From: Thermoleophilaceae bacterium
GTDB lineage: Bacteria; Actinomycetota; Thermoleophilia; Solirubrobacterales; Thermoleophilaceae
DNA: 64,000 nucleotides
Assembly: GCA_030447905.1 (NCBI GenBank)
Contig: JAUJNZ010000005.1
Coordinates: 78,780-142,779, forward strand
Direction: 5' to 3'
A program made the position numbers and the translations under genes. This document shows, piece by piece, positions 9,199-17,732 of the stretch (within the stretch, counting starts at the first letter, position 1; every line of letters begins with the position of its first letter). Under the pieces are notes generated by a model, which was not told the origin of the DNA, made no database searches, and worked only from the letters and a program-made list of their open reading frames with translations.

Positions 9199-10137
9199 CT
9201 AGCCGGCGCGAAAGCCGGCACTCGCGACCGGCGTGCCGGCTCCTCCTTCGGCGTACCGGCCGGCCTGGAGAAGCACCTCCCGCAAAATCTTCGCCCCGGC
9301 CACGGCCGTGATGCCCGAGGGGTCGAGGGCCGGCGCGACCTCTACGACATCGACCGCGACGAGCGGGGTCTCCGCGAGGCCGCGCAGGAAGCCGATCAGA
9401 TCTCCGAAGCGGGGGCCGCCGGGCTCGGGGCAGCCCGTGCCGGGGGCGACGGCGGGGTCGAGGACATCGATGTCGATGCTCAGATAGACGGGTCGATCGC
9501 CAAGCCCGGAAGCCCCGTTCGGTGGAAGCGACAAATCCGTCCTGCACCACGCGCAACGCTCGTGCGCCAACTGCCACTCCTCGCGGGCACCCGAGCGGAC
9601 ACCGACCTGGAGGATGTCTTCGAAGCCGTGTTCCTCGCCGGCGTGGTAGAGCCAGCTCGCGTGCGTGACCGCCTGGCCCCCGTACTCCGGCCGGATGTCG
9701 AGGTGCGCATCGACGTGCAGGAGGAGCGCGTCCGGATGACGCCGCTTGATCGCCCGGTATCCCGCCAGGGAGAGCGTGTGCTCGCCTCCGATCATGACCG
9801 CCAGCCGGGCAGCCGATGCCGCCTCCTCCATCGCGGCGGTGACCGCGGCAAGAGCCTCCTCCATGGGTAGGCCTTCGAGGACGAGATCGCCGAGGTCGGC
9901 GACCTCGATGTCCTCGAGGTCGGAGTCGAGCGCCGGGCTGTAGGTCTCGAGCGACTCCGACATCTCCCGCACCGCCCTCGGCCCGCCCGCCGCCCCTGGC
10001 CGAAAGCTCGCCGTCGCATCCAGCGGCGCGCCGAACGCCGCCGCGTGCGCGCGGCCGCCCACCGAAGTGCCCGGCATGCGAGCAAGGGCGGTCGTGAAGG
10101 GCGTGGCCACGGGCCGGAAGGCGGGCGAGACGGTCAA
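9199..10137 (-). CDS. speB: Agmatinase (ureohydrolase family)
   Basis: Mn-dependent ureohydrolase, 312 residues, expected to convert agmatine to putrescine and urea. Metal-binding motifs are all present: MIGGEHTLSLAGY, LHVDAHLDIRPEY and SIDIDVLDPAVAPGTGCPEPGG. The front half (PFTTALARMPGTSVGGRAHAAAFGAPLDA) is the usual ureohydrolase start. It heads a two-gene unit with the deoxyhypusine synthase homologue, so putrescine production feeds aminobutyl transfer. Related guanidino-acid hydrolases share the fold, so agmatine specificity is inferred from the neighbour. Confidence 0.9.
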   Translation of the reverse strand: MTVSPAFRPVATPFTTALARMPGTSVGGRAHAAAFGAPLDATASFRPGAAGGPRAVREMSESLETYSPALDSDLEDIEVADLGDLVLEGLPMEEALAAVTAAMEEAASAARLAVMIGGEHTLSLAGYRAIKRRHPDALLLHVDAHLDIRPEYGGQAVTHASWLYHAGEEHGFEDILQVGVRSGAREEWQLAHERCAWCRTDLSLPPNGASGLGDRPVYLSIDIDVLDPAVAPGTGCPEPGGPRFGDLIGFLRGLAETPLVAVDVVEVAPALDPSGITAVAGAKILREVLLQAGRYAEGGAGTPVASAGFRAG

Positions 10138-10295
10138 GGAGGAGCACTCACCCCGGGCGGCGAGTCACACCCGAGGGCCATGACCTGATCGACTCGCTCA
10201 TCGGAATGGCCCTTTCTACCACGAGGGGAGCGTCGGCTGGCTGTCCGCGGGCCCGCTCCGCGCGCGGATGGTGTCGGCCTAGCCTCGCGGTGCCC

Positions 10296-10478
10296 TCACG
10301 CGCGCTCGGCCACGCGCTCCTCCGAGCGGTCCTCTTCCTCGCGCCCGGTGAGGGCGCCCTTGAATTCGCGCATGCCCTTGCCGACGGAGCGCCCGAACTC
10401 CGGCAGCCTGCGCGGTCCGAGGACGACGAGCGCGATCACGAGCACGACGATGATCTCGAGCGGTCCGATGTTCGGCAT
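10296..10478 (-). CDS. tatA: Sec-independent translocase TatA
   Basis: Pore-forming subunit of the twin-arginine translocase. The 60-residue protein has one N-terminal membrane helix (MPNIGPLEIIVVLVIALVVL) followed by the diagnostic hinge GPRRLPEFGRSVGKGMREFK and a charged tail. The ATG at 10478 is chosen because it begins exactly at the helix and is preceded by a strong AGGAGG site 6 bases upstream. Nearby Tat substrates include PhoX (11625-13211) and the broken PhoX-like protein. Confidence 0.95.
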   Translation of the reverse strand: MPNIGPLEIIVVLVIALVVLGPRRLPEFGRSVGKGMREFKGALTGREEEDRSEERVAERA

Positions 10479-10613
10479 TGGTGGCCTCCTGTCAGCGCTA
10501 GCGTCCTTCGCTCGCTTCGGGTCGAGACCATAGTCACGAGCGGCGCGCGTCTTGTGCCCGCCTGTGACCGGCACGGCGCGCCGGTGAGCTGGCGCGGCCC
10601 GGCGCCCAGGAAC

Positions 10614-11570
10614 TCAGAGCGTCGAATCGAGGGGCCGCCGCCCGATCAACAGGGCATACGAGCAGGAGACCGTGACGGCCCCGGACTCCTCTGGCCCACG
10701 CTCGGCGACCAGGCGGAGCATCTCGCTGCGGAACTCATCGACGCGGTCGGGTTGGGCGAGTCGCGCCCGGCCCAGGGGGCCCGCCGGCGACGACACGACG
10801 CGCCATAGCTCGTCGCCGTCCTCGAACTCGAGAGGTAGCGTCTCGTCGAGCACCTGCAGGTCCTCAAGGCCGAACAGGTGTAGGTACGCGGTCTCGTAAC
10901 GGCCCCAGCGCTCCGGACGCTGGGCCTTTGCGGGCCAGCCGGCCGCCTCACGGCCGAGGGCGATGGCGCGGCCGATGAAACCGAGGGGAACCGGTGCCGC
11001 AAGCGCAACCGTCCCTCCCGGCCGGCAGACGCGGGTGAGCTCCGCGACCGCTCGGTCGACACGCGGCGCCCAGATCACCCCGAAGGAGGAGAGCACCGCG
11101 TCAAACTCGCCGTCGGCGAAGGGAAGCTCCTCGACATCGGCCTCGTGCCACCCGACTGCGAGGCCTTCGGCGTCGGTTCGAGCCCGTCCCCGCTCCACCA
11201 TTGCGGGCGTCAGGTCGCACGCCTGGGTGGCGACGCCGCGCCGCGCCAGCGCCGACGCCACGTTTCCGTCGCCGGCGCCGACGTCGAGCGCCCGCTGGTC
11301 GCGCCTGACTCCGGCCGCGATGACCAGCCGCTCGGCCACCGGCTCGAGTCGTTGCAGAAACGGTCGGGGGTCGCCCGCCCCCCAGGCCTCGCGGAGGTCT
11401 CGCCTGAGCCGCTCGGCCTCGGCGCGTGGGTCGGCGGCCGCAGGCGGCGAGGCATCCTCGCCGGTGAGGTGCTCGAGCCGCTCGAGGCGGTCGCGGGCCA
11501 GGCGGCCGAGGCCGGCGCCGAAGAGGGCACGGCGCGACAGCCCGCGCTCGTTCGCTGCCTTGGGGGCCAT
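10614..11570 (-). CDS. Class I SAM-dependent methyltransferase
   Basis: Methyltransferase of 318 residues with SAM-binding motif I ALDVGAGDGNVASALARRG (about residues 93-111), acidic residue after motif II (QACDLTPAMVERGR), motif EADVEELPFADGEFDAVLSSFG and LTRVCRPGGTVALAAP. The first 50 residues are unusual: NERGLSRRALFGAGLGRLAR looks like a Tat motif but lacks a hydrophobic stretch, so export is doubtful. The acceptor substrate is unknown. The gene sits between tatA and phoX on the same strand but with clear gaps, so co-transcription is not shown. Confidence 0.85.
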   Translation of the reverse strand: MAPKAANERGLSRRALFGAGLGRLARDRLERLEHLTGEDASPPAAADPRAEAERLRRDLREAWGAGDPRPFLQRLEPVAERLVIAAGVRRDQRALDVGAGDGNVASALARRGVATQACDLTPAMVERGRARTDAEGLAVGWHEADVEELPFADGEFDAVLSSFGVIWAPRVDRAVAELTRVCRPGGTVALAAPVPLGFIGRAIALGREAAGWPAKAQRPERWGRYETAYLHLFGLEDLQVLDETLPLEFEDGDELWRVVSSPAGPLGRARLAQPDRVDEFRSEMLRLVAERGPEESGAVTVSCSYALLIGRRPLDSTL

Positions 11571-11624
11571 GGGGGGAGCGGTAGAGGGCGCGGACCACCA
11601 AGCTCGCGCCCTCTACCCCGACCA

Positions 11625-13211
11625 CTACTGGGTCGTCGTGGGTCCGTTGCCGCGGCGGCTGTTGCCGAAGCGCTTCTCGAACGGCCCGTAGATCGCGTAG
11701 GTGACCGCCGCTCGCGGGTCCACGGGGCCTTCCATCGGCGTCTCGGGGAGACCCTCGATCCCGCGCTCGCCCTGCTGGTTGACGTAGAGCGTCTGGCGGT
11801 CGGGGTCGAAGACCGCGCCGCAGAACTCGCTGTCGTTCGTCAAAGCCTCGGCGAAGTCGTAGATCTCGCCGTCCTGGGTGAGGCCGCGGATGAACTGCTC
11901 GCCTGGGCTGTCCTCGCAGAGGAAGATGTCCCCCGTCTGCTGGACGATCGTGATGTTGTCGGGGTTCTCGAGCTGCTGGCGGTTCGTCGAGACGAAGACG
12001 AGCGTCAGGACGTCGCGGCCCTCGTCGTACTTCCAGACCTGCCCGAGGTTCTGCGGGCCGCCGGTGGTGCAGTCGAAGAAGATGCTTTCCCCCTGTCCCT
12101 CGGCGCCCTCGACCCAGATGCCCTCCATCCGGTCGAAGAAGCCGGCACCCTGATCCTGGGCCTGGATGCGGGTCGGGATGAAGCCCGGCACGCGGTCGCG
12201 GCGGTTGTCGGTGTCGTCTGCGTGGTCGGGATCTTCGACGACCACCCACTCGATCGGGAAGCTGGCCCCGGGGGTGGTCACCGTGTCGAAGTTGAAGTTC
12301 GGCACGCCCTTGACCATGGCCGCCTGCAGGACCCCGGTGGTCTCGGCCAGGCTGCCGGACTGGCCGACACGCTCGTCCAGGACGTAGCGGTAGAAGCAGG
12401 CGCCGATCATGCCCCGCACCGGGTCCGTCTGGGGGCTGCGATCCTCGGTCTGGTAGAGGATGCCCGCCCGCCAGGTGGTCGCCTCGTGGACGAAGCGCCC
12501 CGCGGCGCGGATCGGCACCGCCTCGACGGGGCCATCACTCATCGCGTCGACCTCGAAGTTGTAGCCGTGCTGCTGGGTCGTCGTGCTGTTGGGGCTCGTC
12601 GGACCCTTGACGACCTCCTCGCAGGTGATCCACTTCTTGAACGGGACCTCGCCACCGGCGCAGTTCGTCGAGGTGCCGCCGATGATGTTGAACTTGTCGA
12701 CGACCTGGTACTCGTACAGCTGCTGACCGGTGGCCGGATCGCGGCCGAGCTTGCGGCGCTCGACGACGAGCTTCGTGCAACCGCCGACCGTCGCCGGGTC
12801 ATAAGGCTTCGGCACGGTGACGGGAATCTCGCCCGGCCGCTCGCGGTTTTCGTGGTTGCGGATAAGGATCGTCCGGTCCCCGCGACCCTGGCCAGCGCGG
12901 CTGCGTCCGACGTCGGGAAAGGCGCCCATGGCATCGAAGATGCCCGGCGTCAGGTTGCCATCGCGCTGGAGCAGGCCCTGGCGGTCGATGACCTGGTAGT
13001 TGAACTCGGCCGGCAGGGCGAGGATGTTGTCCACGCCCTCCGTTCCTCCGACCGGCGGCTTGGGCACAAGCGGACCGTAGCCCGTCGTCTCCGGGCGAGC
13101 TTGGCCCTGGGCCGTGCGCGCCGCGAGCGCGCTGAGCCCGCCACTCGCCACCACGCCTCCGCCCACCGCCCCGCTGCGCCGAAGGAAGGACCTGCGGTCC
13201 ATGATCGCCAT
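11625..13211 (-). CDS. phoX: PhoX-family alkaline phosphatase (DUF839), Tat-exported
   Basis: Secreted calcium/iron-dependent phosphatase family that releases phosphate from organic esters. The product of 528 residues begins with a Tat signal (MDRRSFLRRSGAVGGGVVAS...LAA) and then TTGYGPLVPKPPVGG. Family blocks follow: ILIRNHENRERPGE, GGTSTNCAGGEVPFKKWITC EE, GRFVHEATTWRAG, EGIWVEGAEGQ and FLCEDSPGEQFIRGL. The ATG at 13211 is preceded by AGGAGGT with 8-base spacing. About 120 bases upstream lies a three-unit PHO box, so phosphate-starvation control by a PhoP-type regulator is likely. Intact, in contrast to the second PhoX-like gene at 17.7-19.2 kb. Confidence 0.92.
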   Translation of the reverse strand: MAIMDRRSFLRRSGAVGGGVVASGGLSALAARTAQGQARPETTGYGPLVPKPPVGGTEGVDNILALPAEFNYQVIDRQGLLQRDGNLTPGIFDAMGAFPDVGRSRAGQGRGDRTILIRNHENRERPGEIPVTVPKPYDPATVGGCTKLVVERRKLGRDPATGQQLYEYQVVDKFNIIGGTSTNCAGGEVPFKKWITCEEVVKGPTSPNSTTTQQHGYNFEVDAMSDGPVEAVPIRAAGRFVHEATTWRAGILYQTEDRSPQTDPVRGMIGACFYRYVLDERVGQSGSLAETTGVLQAAMVKGVPNFNFDTVTTPGASFPIEWVVVEDPDHADDTDNRRDRVPGFIPTRIQAQDQGAGFFDRMEGIWVEGAEGQGESIFFDCTTGGPQNLGQVWKYDEGRDVLTLVFVSTNRQQLENPDNITIVQQTGDIFLCEDSPGEQFIRGLTQDGEIYDFAEALTNDSEFCGAVFDPDRQTLYVNQQGERGIEGLPETPMEGPVDPRAAVTYAIYGPFEKRFGNSRRGNGPTTTQ

Positions 13212-13329
13212 GTTTCGTGACCTCCTGGCGGCCTCCACGCGAGCGGCCACCGTCGAATTAGGGCGGGAACACCTGTCCTCGCTCCCCGTGCACGGCGAGG
13301 TTGCCCGTGGACGGCGCGACGCCGTAAAG

Positions 13330-13361
13330 GTCGTGTGAACCTGCGGTGAACCTCGGGTGAC
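13330..13361 (-). promoter_or_regulatory. PHO box (PhoP-type direct repeats) upstream of phoX
   Basis: On the minus strand three consecutive 11-bp units can be read: CGTCACCCGAG, GTTCACCGCAG and GTTCACACGAC. They share TCAC at the same register and match the GTTCACC direct-repeat units of Streptomyces PhoP sites. The site is oriented toward phoX and lies about 120 bases before its start codon, where it could overlap the -35 region. Confidence 0.75.
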
Positions 13362-13412
13362 GGCCTCGAAGGACGCCCTCCCCGGCCGGCGCGCGAGGAG
13401 GCCGCTCGGCAG

Positions 13413-14512
13413 CTACCCGGCGACGACGGCGTGCCGAGTCGCGGGTTGGACCTCGACCACCGCTCCGTCGCCGGCGATCGCGACTCGCAGCACGGCGGTC
13501 CCCGAGTCGGTCACCACGGCACGCGCGTGCGCGACCGTTGCGGGGATGTCGTCGGACGAGACCCCGCACGCCTCGAGAAAACGCGCGAGACTGTGGTCGT
13601 GCGTCATGGCGTCGATCTCGAGCTCCTCGACCTGCCCGCCGTCGCCCGCGGCACGCTCACCCGTCGAGAAGACGCAGGTGGCCATGTCGTCACAGGCATC
13701 GTCTGCCTCGGCCCGGACGGCGTCGATGAGCGACTGTGCGGCTGTGCGGGGCTCGAGGCCGGTCAACAGCTCGGCGAGGCGATCGCGGCCCAAGAGCGTG
13801 CCGTCCGATCGTGCCTCGACGAGGCCGTCGGTGTAGAGGCACACGGCACACCCGGCGGGAAGCCGGATCGTCGTCTGCCGACGCCCGGTCGGCAGGAGGC
13901 CGATCCCGATCGGTGGCGAGGAGAGCTCGGTGACGGGCTCGTGCTCGACCGGCCCCAACAGGATCGGCGGAGGGTGGCCGGCGCTCGCGTAGGTGAGGGC
14001 CCCGCTCGAAGGCTCGTAGGTGGCGACCACCACGGTCACGAACTCGTCGCCGAGCTCGTCTCCGATCGCTTGGTCGGTCAGCCCGAGTACCTCGCGTGGC
14101 TCGAGGCCCGCCTCCAGGTAGGCGCGGAGCGTGTAGTGCACGAGGGTCGTGCGGGAGAGCGCCTCGCGGCCGTGACCCGAGACGTCGCCGACGATGAAGG
14201 CGATGCGATCGTCGTCGAGCTCGAAGGCGTCGTAGAAGTCGCCTCCGGCGGCCAGCCCGGCGGCGGGGCGGTAGGCCACCGAAACCGGCAGGCCTCCGAC
14301 TCGATCGGGCAGCCGGGGAAGAAGCGCGGTTTGGAGGAGACCGACGTCCTCGAGCAGCGCCTCGCGCTGGCGTCTGAGCCGCCTTGCCCGGGTGCGCGAG
14401 AGTGAGTAGGCCGCGCCCAGCACCAGCGCGAGGGCTCCAAGGACGGCGACGACGAACTTGACCCAGAGGGGGACGCGCCCGACAGCTCAGGAAGTTCCTG
14501 AAGCTGCTCCAC
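13413..14512 (-). CDS. SpoIIE/RsbU-type PP2C phosphatase with N-terminal membrane segment, frameshifted near the start
   Basis: Ser/Thr phosphatase of the partner-switching type. The part from 14423 to 13413 encodes LRRQREALLEDVGLLQTALL, the PP2C blocks AAGGDFYDAFELDDDRIAF, VGDVSGHGREAL, YASAGHPPPILL, LYTDGLVEAR and the metal-binding DDACDDMATCVF, then about 80 extra residues. Upstream, the coding frame continues as a membrane helix (WVKFVVAVLGALALVLGAAY) to a stop, while another frame from a GTG at 14512 gives MEQLQELPELSG. One base missing after GGG at about 14478-14480 would join them as ELSGRVPLWVKF. The phosphorylated partner is not visible nearby. Confidence 0.85.
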
Positions 14513-14570
14513 CTCGTTCCGCGCTTGCTTCCGAGCGCTCGCGCCGGTTGGCGAGAGCAGCCGCCGACGC

Positions 14571-14840
14571 CTAGGCAGCGTACCTCGCCGCGCTGCGCGC
14601 CCTCGCCTTGGCCGCCTCCACCTCGCGATCCTTTGGTGGCGCCGTCGTCACGAGCTCGCTCAAAAGCTCGGCCGAGGCCTGGGCAACGGCGTCGACGGCA
14701 CGCTCGAACGCGAGCGCATTGGCTCGCGACGGCTTGGTGAAGCCGCTTATCTTGCGGACGTACTGAAGCGCGGCTGAGCGGACCTCCTCCTCGGTCGTCG
14801 GGGGCTCGAGGTTATGGAGGTTGCGAATGTTGCGACACAT
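14571..14840 (-). CDS. DUF2277 domain-containing protein
   Basis: Small protein of 89 residues beginning MCRNIRNLHNLEPPTTEEEV and continuing ALQYVRKISGFTKPSRAN, which is the signature of the uncharacterised DUF2277 family common in actinobacteria and plants. The C-terminal 40 residues are helical and basic. Its biochemical role is unknown. It is followed at 14.5 kb by the SpoIIE-type gene on the same strand, whose coding-like upstream sequence runs into this gene's stop. Confidence 0.9.
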   Translation of the reverse strand: MCRNIRNLHNLEPPTTEEEVRSAALQYVRKISGFTKPSRANALAFERAVDAVAQASAELLSELVTTAPPKDREVEAAKARARSAARYAA

Positions 14841-14910
14841 CCCGACCAGGTTAGCCCCTGAGCAGGCTGCTCGATCCGGGAGCGCCTCCCGATCGGGCGC
14901 TTGACCTCAA

Positions 14911-15815
14911 GTGCAGTCGAGGTTGCATGGATTGCGGCCATGCTCTTTCGAAACAGCAGACCCGCCGCCCGTTCGCTCAGCTGCCGCGCCCGGCACGTCG
15001 GCGCTTCAGATCGTCGAGCTCCTCAAGCGCTATCCCACTGGCACCGAGGCGCTGCGCGGTGTGTCCCTCGAGATCGGGGTCGGCGCGTGGGCCGCAAGGA
15101 GCTCTCGCGGGCCCGCCGCCAGACCGTCGGCGCGCCTCTGCTCGAGACGTTCCTCTTCATCTCGGTCTTCGGCGCTGCCCTCGGCTCGAGGATCAACGAG
15201 CTCCACGGCTTCGACTACGTCGTGTTCATCGTTCCCGGCCTGATCCTGATGGCCTGGGCGATCAACGCCTTCTCCAACAACTCCTCCTCGATCCTTCAGC
15301 AGAAGTTCCAGCGTGCGATCGACGACCAGCTCTCCTCGCCCGCTTCCGCTCTCGAGCTGCTCCTCGCCTTCTCGCTCGGCGGCTTTCTGCGGGAAATGAT
15401 CATCGCCCTGCTGACCTTCAGCGCCGCTTCGGCGCTCGTAGACATCCCGGCCGAGCACGCGTTTGTGCTGCTACCCGCGCTCTTTCTCGTGGGCTTCTTC
15501 TTCGCCCAGCTCGGCGTGCTCGTCGGCGTGCGGGCCGAGCAGTTCGACGACGTCTCCTTCGCCCAGACCTTCGTGCTCCAGCCCCTGATCTTCCTGGGCG
15601 GCGTCTTCTACTCGGCGGCCCTGCTGCCCGAGCCGTTTCAGACCCTGACCCAGTTCAACCCGGTCTACTACATGATCGCGCTCGTGCGCTACGGCTTTCT
15701 CGGATACTCCGAGGCGAACGTCGCGGTCTCGCTCACCCTCCTGTCCGCCGCCACCCTGGGCCTGTTTGCGGTCAACCACCGGCTTTTCGCGAGGGGCTAC
15801 CGGCTGCGGGCCTGA
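14911..15815 (+). pseudogene. Collapsed ABC-2 exporter: ATPase N-terminus joined to permease
   Basis: Frame 1 carries the start of an ABC ATPase, ALQIVELLKRYPTGTEALRG VSLEIG, which should lead to the P-loop but ends within a few residues of 15080. Immediately afterwards frame 3 carries an ABC-2 permease lacking only its first dozen residues: RARRQTVGAPLLETFLFISV, then six hydrophobic segments (YVVFIVPGLILMAWAINAF; LLPALFLVGFFFAQLGVLVG; VLQPLIFLGGVFYSAALLP) to ARGYRLRA. A GTG at 15087 could start a permease of 242 residues. A deletion of roughly one ATPase gene (about 0.8-0.9 kb) explains the arrangement. Without its ATPase the permease is probably non-functional unless another ATPase serves it. 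Confidence 0.75.
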
Positions 15816-16033
15816 CGAGACGCGTGACGCCCGAACGCGGAGACGACTTCGCCGGCGTCACCCCGGCTTTGGAGAGGCATCCGATCGCCGTCACCAGCAA
15901 GGCCGGATGACGCGGCCGCGAGGTGATCGCAGCGCCGATGCCGGGCGAGCCAGGTCATGAGGTTGCCGGTGCTTGAAAAACCCTCGCGCGGGTAGCCCGC
16001 TGGTAAACCACACCCAACCCCAGGAGGTGCTCC

Positions 16034-16267
16034 ATGGCGGAAGCAGGGCAGAGCGGCCAGGCTTACGACAAGAACTACAACCTCATCACCGTGCTTAAGC
16101 AGTCCCTCGAGAACGTGTGGTCGCTCTCCAGCTACATCGACGATGCGAACGGTGAGAACGACGAGGAGCTCGCCTCGCTCCTCGAGCAGATGAGGTCGCA
16201 CAACGAGGAGGGGGCGCGTCACGCGAAGGCGATGCTGGTCGAGCGACTGAGGGGCGAGACCGAGTAG
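16034..16267 (+). CDS. Small conserved helical protein of unknown function
   Basis: 77 residues, acidic, mostly helical: AYDKNYNLITVLKQSLENVW, SSYIDDANGENDEELASLLE, then HNEEGARHAKAMLVERLRG. The pattern (a helix of small hydrophobics, E/D spacing, EExxRH) resembles small ferritin-like or stress-related proteins seen in actinobacteria, but I cannot name a family. It has a strong AGGAGG ribosome site 7 bases before the ATG and a 14-bp terminator hairpin right behind, so it is a well-expressed single-gene unit. A GCTT-N14-GGGTAG element at 15971-15994 resembles SigB/SigF-type stress promoters; this is weak evidence. Confidence 0.8.
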   Translation: MAEAGQSGQAYDKNYNLITVLKQSLENVWSLSSYIDDANGENDEELASLLEQMRSHNEEGARHAKAMLVERLRGETE

Positions 16268-16292
16268 AAGGCATCCGCTAGGTCCACGGACA

Positions 16293-16325
16293 GCCACCCG
16301 CCGCCTGGAGAAGGCGGCGGGTGGC
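16293..16325 (+). terminator. Strong hairpin terminator
   Basis: Perfect 14-bp inverted repeat, GCCACCCGCCGCCT (16293-16306) and AGGCGGCGGGTGGC (16312-16325), loop GGAGA, starting 25 bases after the stop of the small protein gene. The following CTCTCCTTG is only weakly T-rich. Confidence 0.75.
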
Positions 16326-16537
16326 CTCTCCTTGCCCCCATCGTCTCCCTAAGGCCTGAGACCGTGCCGCCTTCGCGCGAGTAAGCATGGGGGACGCCCG
16401 AATGCCAGGGCGGAGACCCGTCCGGCGATCCGCGTCCGAGCGCGGACGCGGTAGCGTGCGCGGCTTGTGGTGGATGGGAGCGGCGATCGGCGAGAAGGGC
16501 CACCGGCCGGGAGCCGTACCTTGAGGAGAGGCGATAG

Positions 16538-17644
16538 GTGAAGGCGACCGTCACCGGTGCCACCGGCTTCCTCGGCGCCCACGTCGCACGACTGTTGGAC
16601 GAGCGCGGAGACGAGCTCCGCGTGGTGTACCGCAACCCGGCCAAGCTCGACCTGCTCGCCGGCATCGAGTTCAAGCGCTCAAAGGCAGATGCGCTCGACT
16701 TCGAGGCCATGCGCAAGGCGCTGCGAGGGTCGGACGTGCTCTTTCACGCCGCGGGCTACGTCGGCTCGAGCCCGGCCGAGCTTGTCTGGGACATGAATGC
16801 CCGCGCCCCGCGCGTCGCCGTGGAGGCCGCGGCGGCCGAGGGCGTCGGCCGCGTGGTGATCACCTCGACGATCTCCGCTGTCGGCACCGCGTCGAACGGT
16901 CCCGCGGATGAGACCACCCATTACCCGGAGAACTGGCTCGGGCTTCTCTATCCCGACTCGAAGCGCCAGGGGGAGCGGGAGGCGCTCGAGGCGGGGGAGC
17001 GGCTGGGCATCGAGGTCGTCGTCGTCAACCCCGGCTACGTCCTCGGGGTCCCGGTCGACCGCTCGCAGCCGGGCGAGACCTCGACGCAGACGGTCGGGAA
17101 CTACCTCCGTGGAAGGCTTCCCGCGGTGATCGACGCGCCGATGAACTTCGTCGATGTGTCGGACGTCGCGGCCGGTCACCTTCTCGCGGCCGAGCGCGGG
17201 CGACCCGGCGAGCGCTACATCCTCGGTGGCGAGAACCGGACGTGGCCGTGCTTCATAGACCGGCTCGGAGACATCTCGGAGGTCCATCACCCGGTGTTCG
17301 TCCTCCCCGGCGAGGTAGCCGTGGCCGCGCGCGTGCGCGAGACCCTCGCCCTACCCGGCCTCATCTCGGCCCAGGGCTACGAGCTCATGGCCCAGGACTG
17401 GCGCTTCAGCTCGGCCAAGGCCGAGCGAGAGCTCGGCTTTTCGGCGCGCCCGCTCGACGAGACGCTCGGCGCGACGATCGAGTGGTACCTCGATCTGATC
17501 GAGTCCGGCGCCTTCGAGGGAGAGGTCGGATCCCGCCTGGCCACCGTGTCATCGGTACTTGGCATGGCGCACCAGCTGCGGCTCCTCACCGGATTGCGCG
17601 TCGCTCAGGCCCTTACCCGCCGCCAGCTGATCGCGGGTCTATGA
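16538..17644 (+). CDS. NAD-dependent epimerase/dehydratase (extended SDR)
   Basis: Extended short-chain dehydrogenase of 368 residues. The Rossmann motif TGATGFLGAHVARLL is at the N-terminus, LFHAAGYVG and ITSTISAVGTAS follow, and the active site is YPDSKRQGE (YxxxK type). PMNFVDVSDVAAGHLLAAE is typical of the HpnA/dihydroflavonol-reductase-like branch. The GTG at 16538 is preceded by GAGGAG. The substrate is unknown. An extended SDR (CerR) is the third enzyme of bacterial ceramide synthesis, and the SPT and ceramide synthase candidates lie 21 kb away, but nothing here specifically identifies this gene as CerR. Confidence 0.85.
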   Translation: MKATVTGATGFLGAHVARLLDERGDELRVVYRNPAKLDLLAGIEFKRSKADALDFEAMRKALRGSDVLFHAAGYVGSSPAELVWDMNARAPRVAVEAAAAEGVGRVVITSTISAVGTASNGPADETTHYPENWLGLLYPDSKRQGEREALEAGERLGIEVVVVNPGYVLGVPVDRSQPGETSTQTVGNYLRGRLPAVIDAPMNFVDVSDVAAGHLLAAERGRPGERYILGGENRTWPCFIDRLGDISEVHHPVFVLPGEVAVAARVRETLALPGLISAQGYELMAQDWRFSSAKAERELGFSARPLDETLGATIEWYLDLIESGAFEGEVGSRLATVSSVLGMAHQLRLLTGLRVAQALTRRQLIAGL

Positions 17645-17732
17645 CGCGAGACGTTCGCCTCATGCTGTCACCCAGCCCTCGAGAGGGAGCCTGGTCATTA
17701 CTGGCGCGGTCCGCGGGGGCCCCGACACCCGC

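Noticed and set aside
10614-11570. Tat signal on the SAM methyltransferase
   Set aside because: SRRALFGAGLGR resembles a twin-arginine motif, but no hydrophobic segment follows and the protein has a normal cytosolic fold.
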